Shown here piece after piece: positions 7,382 to 12,944 of a DNA stretch of 15,459 nt (positions are counted from its first letter, which is position 1; each line of letters begins with the position of its first letter). A program made the position numbers and the translations under genes. The notes beneath the pieces were generated by a model. The model saw only the letters and a list, made by a program, of their open reading frames with translations, ran no database searches and was not told where the DNA came from. The stretch is taken from the NCBI GenBank assembly GCA_019690055.1, contig JADGGF010000045.1, positions 1-15,459 on the forward strand, in the 5' to 3' direction. This DNA comes from Micromonosporaceae bacterium (GTDB lineage: Bacteria > Actinomycetota > Actinomycetes > Mycobacteriales > Micromonosporaceae).

Positions 7382-7872
7382 ACCGGGCCGAGGCCACCGC
7401 CCTGATCAAATCCACATTGGACGATCGGGGCGTCGAGTGGGAGAGCACCGGCGAGTTCTCGGTCGTCGTCACCCTGCCCGGTGCGCACAAGCTGAAGACG
7501 CTGTGCAACCTGATCGTCGGCGACCACGCCCTGCGGGTGGAGGCCTTCGTGATGCGCCAGCCGGACGAGAACCGGCTGGAGTTGTGGACGTACCTGCTGC
7601 AGCGCAACGCCCGCATGTACGGGGTCGCCTTCGCCGTCGACGCGGTCGGCGACGTGTACCTCACCGGACGGCTGCCCCTGCACGCCATCACCCCGGACGA
7701 GATCGACCGCCTGCTCGGTGCCGTGCTGACGTACGCCGACGAGTCGTTCGACACGATGCTGGAGATCGGGTTCGGCTCGGCCATCCGGCGCGAATGGGCG
7801 TGGCGGGTCGCTCGCGGCGAGTCGTTGGCCAACCTCGCCGCGTTCCGGCACATCATCGAGCCCACCGGCTGA
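7378..7872 (+). CDS. YbjN-domain protein (Rv0487-like)
   Basis: This is a 164-residue soluble protein of the YbjN family, whose fold resembles type III secretion chaperones. Its biochemical role is unknown. Typical features are the short N-terminal helix (AEATALIKSTLDDRG), the VEAFVMRQPDENRLELWTYLLQRN core and the YADESFDTMLEIGFG helix. It has no signal peptide or membrane segment. Its ATG overlaps the mshA stop (ATGA), so the two are translationally coupled. The same pairing occurs in mycobacteria, suggesting a conserved but undefined link to mycothiol metabolism. The C terminus ends in a helical segment (WAWRVARGESLANLAAFRHIIE). The family call rests on pattern and synteny rather than on catalytic motifs. 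Confidence 0.85.
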   Translation: MNRAEATALIKSTLDDRGVEWESTGEFSVVVTLPGAHKLKTLCNLIVGDHALRVEAFVMRQPDENRLELWTYLLQRNARMYGVAFAVDAVGDVYLTGRLPLHAITPDEIDRLLGAVLTYADESFDTMLEIGFGSAIRREWAWRVARGESLANLAAFRHIIEPTG

Positions 7873-7916
7873 CCCCGCCGTCAGCCGATCGTACGGTCCA
7901 TGAGGCCACCCGACCC

Positions 7917-7942
7917 GCCCAGAAAGTCACTTTCTGGGCAGG
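7917..7942. repeat. Palindromic repeat unit 1 between ybjN and murB
   Basis: GCCCAGAAAGT (7917-7927) and ACTTTCTGGGC (7929-7939) are perfect 11-bp arms around a single C. The 26-bp unit differs from unit 2 at only one base. It lies 45 bp after the ybjN-like stop and may act as one half of a bidirectional terminator. Alternatives are a REP-type repeat or a protein-binding site. Confidence 0.85.
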
Positions 7943-7957
7943 CTCATGGGTGCGCAG

Positions 7958-7984
7958 TGCCCAGAAAGTCAGTTTCTGGGCAGG
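7958..7984. repeat. Palindromic repeat unit 2 between ybjN and murB
   Basis: TGCCCAGAAA (7958-7967) and TTTCTGGGCA (7973-7982) form perfect 10-bp arms around GTCAG. The unit starts 42 bp after unit 1, almost exactly four helical turns, so both palindromes present the same DNA face. It lies 19 bp downstream of the murB stop (8003) when read leftward. Confidence 0.85.
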
Positions 7985-8002
7985 CCGGTGGCTGCGCGGG
8001 GA

Positions 8003-9145
8003 TCACAGGGAGCAGCCGACTAGGACCGGTTCGGGGTAGAGCCGGACATCGAACGCCTTTAGCACCCCGTCCCGGATCTCCCGGGCGAGGCCGAGCAGCG
8101 CGGCGGTCGTGCCGGTGCCCCGGTTGGTGAGCGCGAGGGTGTGCTTCGAGGAGATGGCCACGCCCGGGTGGTCGCCGGCGTACCCCTTGCCGAAGCCGGC
8201 GTGCTCGATCAGCCAGGCGGCGCTGACCTTCACCGTGCCGTCCAGCCCGGGCCAGTGCGGGGGAGTCGTCCCGGCCCGGTCGACCAGCGCGGCGAACGCC
8301 TCGGCGCTCAGCACCGGGTTGGTGAAGAACGAGCCCACCGAGCGGGTGTCGGGGTCGCTCGGGTCGAGCACCATCCCCTTGCCGGCCCGCAAGGCGAGCA
8401 CCGCTTGGCGGGCCTGGGCCAGCGGCACACGGTCACCCGGGGACACACCCAGCGACCGGGCAAGTTCGGCGTAGCGCACCGGAGCCGACAACGGCGAGCG
8501 CTCGAGGGCGAACGTCACCGCGAGCACCACGTAGCGATCGTTGTTCTTGAAGATGCTCGTGCGGTAGGCGAAGCCGCAGTCGGCGGCGGCCAGGTCGAGG
8601 ACGACCCCCCGCTGGCGGTCCAGCACGCGGACGGTCTGGATCGTCTCGGCCACCTCCTGGCCGTACGCCCCCACGTTCTGGATCGGGGTCGCGCCGGCCG
8701 AGCCCGGAACCCCTGACAGGCACTCGATCCCCGACAGGCCCTCCGCGACGCAGAACGCCACCACCTCGTCCCACGGATGGCCGGCCTCGACCGTCACCCG
8801 GGCTCGCCCGTCCTCCGGGGTGACCGAGATCCCCGTCGTCCGGATGAGGACCACGGTCGCGTCCACCCCGCTGTCGGCGATGACCACGTTGCTGCCGCCG
8901 GCCAGCAGGAACACATCGCCGGGGGTAGCGCGGGCTATTTCGACTAGTTCATGCTGATGAGTGGCGGTCACAAGGCGCGACGCCCGGCCGCCGAGGCCCA
9001 ACGTGGTGTGCCGGGACAGGTCGAGCGAGTTGTCGGCATCGGAGCCCACCGGCCCCCCGGCACCAGCGTCCGGCGGGACTGGATGGGCCACGGTGGCGGG
9101 TGGGACCGTCCGGCGGGTCGGAGTACCGTCATGCACGGGCTTCAC
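8003..9145 (-). CDS. murB: UDP-N-acetylenolpyruvoylglucosamine reductase MurB
   Basis: MurB is the cytoplasmic FAD enzyme that uses NADPH to reduce UDP-GlcNAc-enolpyruvate to UDP-MurNAc, the second step of peptidoglycan precursor synthesis. The 380-residue product has the FAD-binding segment LLAGGSNVVIADSG (80-93) and the block SGIECLSGVPGSAGATPIQNVGAYGQEV (138-165, read in two parts). It also has Tyr194-Arg195 in YRTS, the proton-donating serine in SVGSFFTNP (Ser272) and the C-terminal glutamate in YPEPVLVG (Glu372). The start could be the GTG at 9145, with GGGG 8 bp upstream, or the GTG at 9136, which suits a leaderless transcript from TAGGGT (9149-9144). It is convergent with the ybjN-like gene and divergent from the next gene. 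Nothing suggests inactivation. Confidence 0.95.
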   Translation of the reverse strand: MKPVHDGTPTRRTVPPATVAHPVPPDAGAGGPVGSDADNSLDLSRHTTLGLGGRASRLVTATHQHELVEIARATPGDVFLLAGGSNVVIADSGVDATVVLIRTTGISVTPEDGRARVTVEAGHPWDEVVAFCVAEGLSGIECLSGVPGSAGATPIQNVGAYGQEVAETIQTVRVLDRQRGVVLDLAAADCGFAYRTSIFKNNDRYVVLAVTFALERSPLSAPVRYAELARSLGVSPGDRVPLAQARQAVLALRAGKGMVLDPSDPDTRSVGSFFTNPVLSAEAFAALVDRAGTTPPHWPGLDGTVKVSAAWLIEHAGFGKGYAGDHPGVAISSKHTLALTNRGTGTTAALLGLAREIRDGVLKAFDVRLYPEPVLVGCSL

Positions 9146-9178
9146 CCTAGGCGCCCCGAACGGGCGGAGGTTAGGACA
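9146..9178. promoter_or_regulatory. Compact 33-bp divergent start region (murB / maleylpyruvate-isomerase-family gene)
   Basis: Only 33 bp separate the two divergent start codons. On the minus strand, TAGGGT (9149-9144) resembles a -10 box for a leaderless murB start at 9136. On the plus strand, GGAGG (9166-9170) is a good ribosome binding site 8 bp before the GTG at 9179. The two promoters must therefore overlap each other or lie within the opposing coding regions. Confidence 0.4.
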
Positions 9179-9955
9179 GTGGCGAGCAGGTCTCCGACAG
9201 GCAAGGAGTTCTGGCTGGCGGCGCTGCGGGCCGACGGGTCCGCGTTCCTGACGGCGGTGAGCCAGCCCGGTGTCCTGAACCGCGCCGTGCCGTCCTGCCC
9301 CGACTGGTCGGTGGGCGAGCTGGTCCGGCACCTCGGCGCCTTCTACCAGCACATCCGGCTGAACGCCGGCTCGGCCGGAGCCGACGAGGCCTGGCCCCCG
9401 CTCGCCGTACCCGAGGAAGCGCCGGCCGCCGACGACGAGGCGGTCGTGACCTGGTTCCGGGAGCAACTGCACCGCATCGAGGCACATCTGGAGTCGCTCG
9501 ACCCCGACCTGCCGACCTGGAACTGGGCGCCGCGGGCACGGGTGGCGGCGTTCTGGCATCGCCGGGCGGCGCACGAGACCGCGGTCCACCGCTGGGACGC
9601 CCAGGTGGCGACCCGCCTGCCGGAGCCGATTGAGAGCAAGCTCGCCGGCGACACCATCGCCGAGGCCCTGGACACCTTCCTGCCCGGCGGGCGGCGCCGG
9701 GTGGACCGCCAGGCCCACGGCCTGATTCACCTGACCGCGACCGACATCGGCCAGCAGTGGTACGTGCGGCTGCGCGGCGCGGCGATCTCGCTGCTCGACG
9801 CGGACACCCGGTTCGACACCGAGACCCACCCGGCCCGGGCCTCGGCCGCGGGCTCGGCGAGCGACCTGGCGCTGGCCCTGTGGGGGCGGGTGCCCTTCGA
9901 TGTCGTGGAGACCTCCGGGGACGTCGACCTGCTCGAGGCCATCAAGATCCGCTGA
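9179..9955 (+). CDS. Maleylpyruvate isomerase family, mycothiol-dependent-type enzyme (DinB-like)
   Basis: This 258-residue protein of the mycothiol-dependent maleylpyruvate isomerase family has an N-terminal DinB-like four-helix metal-binding domain and a C-terminal MDMPI_C-type domain. The likely divalent-metal ligands are His51 (VGELVRHLGAF), Glu133 and His137 (AAHETAVHRWDAQ). The E-x3-H spacing equals that of the characterised Corynebacterium enzyme. The ending LALALWGRVPFDVVETSGDVDLLEAI is typical. Most family members have unknown substrates, and no gentisate-pathway genes are nearby, so maleylpyruvate itself is not claimed. Mycothiol use is plausible because mshA lies less than 2 kb away. 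GGAGG 8 bp upstream fixes the GTG start. The frame is open further upstream but that part overlaps murB. Confidence 0.88.
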   Translation: MASRSPTGKEFWLAALRADGSAFLTAVSQPGVLNRAVPSCPDWSVGELVRHLGAFYQHIRLNAGSAGADEAWPPLAVPEEAPAADDEAVVTWFREQLHRIEAHLESLDPDLPTWNWAPRARVAAFWHRRAAHETAVHRWDAQVATRLPEPIESKLAGDTIAEALDTFLPGGRRRVDRQAHGLIHLTATDIGQQWYVRLRGAAISLLDADTRFDTETHPARASAAGSASDLALALWGRVPFDVVETSGDVDLLEAIKIR

Positions 9956-9962
9956 CGGCCGC

Positions 9963-9988
9963 CGGCGTTTGGCGAAACGTGCCAACGC
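9963..9988 (+). terminator. Stem-loop after the maleylpyruvate-isomerase-family gene
   Basis: GGCGTTTGGC (9963-9972) and GCCAACGCC (9980-9988) pair over 9 bp with one bulged T and a 7-nt loop, starting 7 bp after the stop codon. No T-run follows. This is the best candidate for separating this gene from the purine operon. Confidence 0.5.
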
Positions 9989-10037
9989 CAGGGGTGGGTC
10001 GTCGGCACAATCTCGGTCACGTCTCCCGTATCGAGCC

Positions 10038-10052
10038 ACCGCCCGGGGCGGT
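10038..10052. promoter_or_regulatory. 15-bp perfect palindrome upstream of the purine-oxidation operon
   Basis: ACCGCCC-G-GGGCGGT is a perfect palindrome ending 16 bp before the ATG at 10069. The position fits an operator or a leader hairpin. No Shine-Dalgarno sequence precedes that ATG, and I could not define a -10 box with confidence. Confidence 0.4.
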
Positions 10053-10068
10053 TGTACTGCTACGCATC

Positions 10069-10953
10069 ATGGAGTTCGTTCGACCGACGACGTTCGCCGA
10101 CGCTCTGGCCGAGAAGGCGGCGCGCCCGCAGGCCGTGCCGATTCTCGGCGGCACCGACCTGATGGTGGGGCTCAACGCCGGCCATCCACCACCCCCGGCG
10201 CTGCTCGACCTGACCGCGGTGGCGGAACTGGACGCCTGGGCCGTCGACGACGACGAAGTGTGGATCGGGGCCGGGGTGACCTACCGCCGGCTGATCACCG
10301 AGCTGGGGACGCTCTGCCCGGGCCTCGCCCTGGCCGCCCGTACGGTCGGCTCTCCGCAGATCCGCAACCGCGCCACGCTCGCCGGGAACCTCGGCACCGC
10401 CTCGCCGGGCGGCGACACCCACCCCGTGCTGCTCGCCACCGGGGCCGTGGTCGAGGCGGCCTCCGTCCGCGGACAGCGGGCTATTCCGATCGATGACTTC
10501 TACGCGGGGGTCAAGCGGCACGCCCTCGCCCCGGATGAGCTGATCCGCGGGGTCCGCCTGCCGATCCGCCGCGGCCCGCAGCAGTTCGCCAAGGTGGGGA
10601 CGCGCAACGCCATGGTGATCGCGGTCTGCTCGGTCGCCGTGGCGCTCGACGTGGCCCGCCGTACGGTCCGCGTCGGAGTGGGCTCGGTGGCCCCCACGCC
10701 CCGGCGGGCGCTCGCGGCCGAGGATCTCGCCAGCGGGCTGCCCTGGGATGGTGGGCCGCTCGACGACGACGTGGCCCGCCGGTTCGGGGCGGCGGTGGCC
10801 GCGGCGACGGCACCCATTGACGATGTTCGAGGCACGGCCGCCTACCGGCGGCACTCCGTGGAGGTGCTCGCCCGGCGGACCCTGGCCTGGGCCCTCGCCG
10901 ACCTCGACCGGTCCGAGGCTTGGGATGGGATGACGGGCCGGAGCGAGGCGTGA
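10069..10953 (+). CDS. Xanthine-dehydrogenase-family FAD-binding (medium) subunit
   Basis: This 294-residue CoxM/XdhB-type flavoprotein subunit passes electrons from the [2Fe-2S] subunit to FAD and then to the acceptor. Its N-terminal FAD domain shows the first flavin-binding loop PILGGTDLMVGLNAG (about 24-38) and the second, TVGSPQIRNRATLAGNLGTASPGGD (about 95-119). The C-terminal CO-dehydrogenase flavoprotein domain follows (VGVGSVAPTPRRALAAE). It opens the operon. The gap of 49 bp to the next gene holds that gene's ribosome binding site. In other molybdenum hydroxylases the same subunit occurs with CO, nicotinate or aldehyde substrates. The purine assignment here comes from the deaminase in the operon, so it is inference. 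Confidence 0.92.
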   Translation: MEFVRPTTFADALAEKAARPQAVPILGGTDLMVGLNAGHPPPPALLDLTAVAELDAWAVDDDEVWIGAGVTYRRLITELGTLCPGLALAARTVGSPQIRNRATLAGNLGTASPGGDTHPVLLATGAVVEAASVRGQRAIPIDDFYAGVKRHALAPDELIRGVRLPIRRGPQQFAKVGTRNAMVIAVCSVAVALDVARRTVRVGVGSVAPTPRRALAAEDLASGLPWDGGPLDDDVARRFGAAVAAATAPIDDVRGTAAYRRHSVEVLARRTLAWALADLDRSEAWDGMTGRSEA

Positions 10954-10990
10954 CGGGCGCGATGCGGAATCGGGTGGGCCCAGGGGATCG

Positions 10991-10997
10991 GGAGGAG
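10991..10997 (+). promoter_or_regulatory. Strong ribosome binding site for the [2Fe-2S] subunit
   Basis: GGAGGAG stands 5 bp before the GTG at 11003 and supports that start. A second GTG at 11009 is also in range. Confidence 0.6.
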
Positions 10998-11002
10998 CGG
11001 CG

Positions 11003-11560
11003 GTGCGGGTGACGCTGACGGTCAATGGCGAACAGCGGACGGCCGATGACGTGTGGCCGGGCGAGAGTCTGCTGTTCACGCTGCGCGAGCGGCTCGGGCT
11101 GCCCGGCACGAAGAACGCCTGTGAGCAGGGCGAGTGCGGCTCGTGCACGGTGCTGCTCGACGGCCTGCCGGTCTGCGCCTGCCTGGTCGCGGCTGGCCAG
11201 GCGCAGGGGCGCACCGTGGTGACCGTCGAGGGCATCGCGCGGTATCCCGGGAGCATCGCAGCGAGGAACGAGCGAGGAGCGGACGGGGCCGCGCCCACGG
11301 CGGCAACCGCCGACGGCTCGACCCTGCACCCGGTGCAGGAGGCCTTCGTGGCGGCCGGCGCCGTCCAATGTGGATTTTGTACGCCCGGCCTGGTGGTCGC
11401 GGTCGTCGACCTGCTGCGCACCCGACCCCACCCCACGGACAGCGAGATCCGGGAGGCGCTGGCCGGAAACCTGTGCCGGTGCACCGGCTACGAAAAGATC
11501 CTCGATGCCGTCCACCTCGCGGCCCAGCGGCTGGCCGCCGCCGGACCGGACGCCTCATGA
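11003..11560 (+). CDS. Xanthine-dehydrogenase-family [2Fe-2S] (small) subunit with an in-frame repeat insertion
   Basis: This 185-residue CoxS/XdhC-type iron-sulfur subunit carries electrons from the molybdenum site to FAD. The plant-type ferredoxin domain ligates one cluster with Cys40, Cys45, Cys48 and Cys60. The helical C-terminal domain ligates the second with Cys123, Cys126 (CGFCTPG), Cys158 and Cys160 (CRCTG). All eight cysteines are present. Between the two domains, where relatives usually have a short linker, there are about 28 residues between VEGIA and LHPVQEAF. Residues 83-94 (GSIAARNERGAD) are the translation of a dispersed repeat. The protein is therefore longer than the usual about 155-170 residues but should remain functional, because the insertion sits in the interdomain linker. 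Its stop overlaps an ATG that opens a seven-codon frame leading to the deaminase. Confidence 0.93.
   Translation: MRVTLTVNGEQRTADDVWPGESLLFTLRERLGLPGTKNACEQGECGSCTVLLDGLPVCACLVAAGQAQGRTVVTVEGIARYPGSIAARNERGADGAAPTAATADGSTLHPVQEAFVAAGAVQCGFCTPGLVVAVVDLLRTRPHPTDSEIREALAGNLCRCTGYEKILDAVHLAAQRLAAAGPDAS
11249..11284 (+). repeat. Copy B of the dispersed repeat, inserted in frame in a coding sequence
   Basis: This 36-bp, codon-aligned copy matches the mshA-leader copy in its first 17 and last 11 bases. GCGCGG (11237-11242) and CCGCGC (11289-11294) flank it as inverted repeats. It encodes 12 extra residues in the linker of the iron-sulfur subunit. Confidence 0.8.
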
Positions 11561-11580
11561 CCCGATTGGTCAGCTCATGA
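11557..11580 (+). promoter_or_regulatory. Seven-codon coupling ORF between [2Fe-2S] subunit and deaminase
   Basis: An ATG at 11557 overlaps the upstream stop (ATGA). It opens the frame MTRLVSS, and its own TGA (11578-11580) overlaps the deaminase ATG at 11577, again as ATGA. CTCATGAC occurs at both junctions. The deaminase has no good ribosome binding site of its own, so ribosomes may be handed along this chain. Whether the peptide matters is unknown. Confidence 0.45.
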
Positions 11581-12944
11581 CGACGCTCGTGATCGAGGGT
11601 GCGGCGATCGCCACCGTGGACCCGGCCGGCACCGAGTACGCCTCCGGCCACCTGGTGGCCACGGATGGCTGGATCACAGCCGTCGGACCGGGACCGGCAC
11701 CGTCTACTCCGGAGGGTGCCCGGGTGGTGGACGGCGCCGGGTGCCTGCTGACGCCCGGGCTGGTGAACACCCACCACCACCTCTACCAGTGGGCGACCCG
11801 GGGGTACGCGGTCGACGCGACGCTTTTCGAATGGCTGACCGAGCTCTACCCGGTGTGGGCCCGCCTCACCGCGCCGGCCGTCGGCGCCGCCGCCACCGCC
11901 GGCCTGGCCTGGCTCGCCCGCTCCGGCTGCACCACGACGACCGACCACCACTACCTGTTCCCCCGGGCCGGGGGCGACGTGCTGGGCTCCACTGTGGACG
12001 CGGCCGCCCGGGTCGGCCTCCGCTTCCACCCCACGCGCGGGTCGATGGATCTCGGCCAATCGCAGGGCGGCCTGCCCCCCGACGAAGTGGTCGAATCCAT
12101 CGACGACATTCTGGCCGCCAGCGCGGAGGCGGTGGCCCGGTTCCACGACCCGTCGCCGGGGGCGATGGTGCGGGTCGCGCTGGCCCCCTGCTCTCCCTTC
12201 TCGGTCAGCGCCGACCTACTGCGGGAGTCGGCCGCGCTGGCCCGCTCGCTCGGGGTGCGGCTGCACACCCACCTGGCCGAGACGACGGACGAGCTGGAGT
12301 ACTGCCAGGACCGGTTCGGCTGCGACCCGATCGACTACGTGGAACGGCTCGGCTGGCTCGGCGACGACGTCTGGCTCGCACACGGCGTGCACCTTTCCGC
12401 CGCCGCGATCGCCCGGCTGGCGGCCACCGGCACCGGCGTGGCCCACTGCCCGTCCTCGAACGCTCGGCTGGGAGCGGGCACGGCCCCGGTGCGCGCCCTG
12501 CTCAGCACGGGCGTACCGGTGGGGCTCGGGGTCGACGGCGCGGCCTCGCAGGAGGCGGGGCGGCTCGTCGACGAGCTGCGCCAGGCGGTGTACGCGGCGC
12601 GCACCCGGGTCGACGCCGACGGGCTGGCCGGGCCGCGAGCGCTGAGCGTGCGGCAGGCCCTGTGGATGGCCACGATGGGCGGGGCACGGTGCCTCGGCCG
12701 GGCCGACGAGATCGGCTCGTTGGAGGTGGGCAAGCTCGCCGACCTGGCCCTGTGGCGAACCGACGGCCTGGGACACGTCGGCATCGCCGACCCCGTGGCC
12801 GCCCTGGTGCTCGGCGCTGCGCCGCCACTGGAGCTGCTCACCGTCGGTGGCCGGGTCGTCGTGGAGCGGGATCGTCTGTCCACTGTCGACGAAGCCGCGG
12901 TGGCCGACGACCTGCGTCGGGCATGTGCGGAGGTGCGCGGATGA
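11577..12944 (+). CDS. 8-oxoguanine deaminase-like amidohydrolase
   Basis: This 455-residue protein belongs to the amidohydrolase superfamily, in the branch with 8-oxoguanine deaminase and the TrzN/AtzA-type triazine hydrolases. Those enzymes use one divalent metal to replace a ring amino group with a hydroxyl. Visible active-site residues are the H-x-H motif in NTHHHLYQW (His66, His68), HTHLAET (His230, His232, Glu235), LAHGVHL (His269, His272) and GVDGAAS (Asp320). CPSSNARLGAG (291-301) is the usual substrate-side loop. Deaminating 8-oxoguanine would give urate directly; deaminating guanine would give xanthine, the substrate of the neighbouring dehydrogenase. Both fit the operon and I cannot choose between them. 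The ATG at 11577 is set by overlap with the preceding mini-ORF. The stop overlaps the large-subunit start. Confidence 0.85.
   Translation: MTTLVIEGAAIATVDPAGTEYASGHLVATDGWITAVGPGPAPSTPEGARVVDGAGCLLTPGLVNTHHHLYQWATRGYAVDATLFEWLTELYPVWARLTAPAVGAAATAGLAWLARSGCTTTTDHHYLFPRAGGDVLGSTVDAAARVGLRFHPTRGSMDLGQSQGGLPPDEVVESIDDILAASAEAVARFHDPSPGAMVRVALAPCSPFSVSADLLRESAALARSLGVRLHTHLAETTDELEYCQDRFGCDPIDYVERLGWLGDDVWLAHGVHLSAAAIARLAATGTGVAHCPSSNARLGAGTAPVRALLSTGVPVGLGVDGAASQEAGRLVDELRQAVYAARTRVDADGLAGPRALSVRQALWMATMGGARCLGRADEIGSLEVGKLADLALWRTDGLGHVGIADPVAALVLGAAPPLELLTVGGRVVVERDRLSTVDEAAVADDLRRACAEVRG

Noticed and set aside
11741..12940. 1200-bp upstream extension of the molybdopterin subunit frame
   Set aside because: The frame lies within the deaminase gene and is Arg/Gly/Pro-rich shadow sequence. 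The ATG at 12941 has GGAGG at correct spacing and an ATGA overlap.
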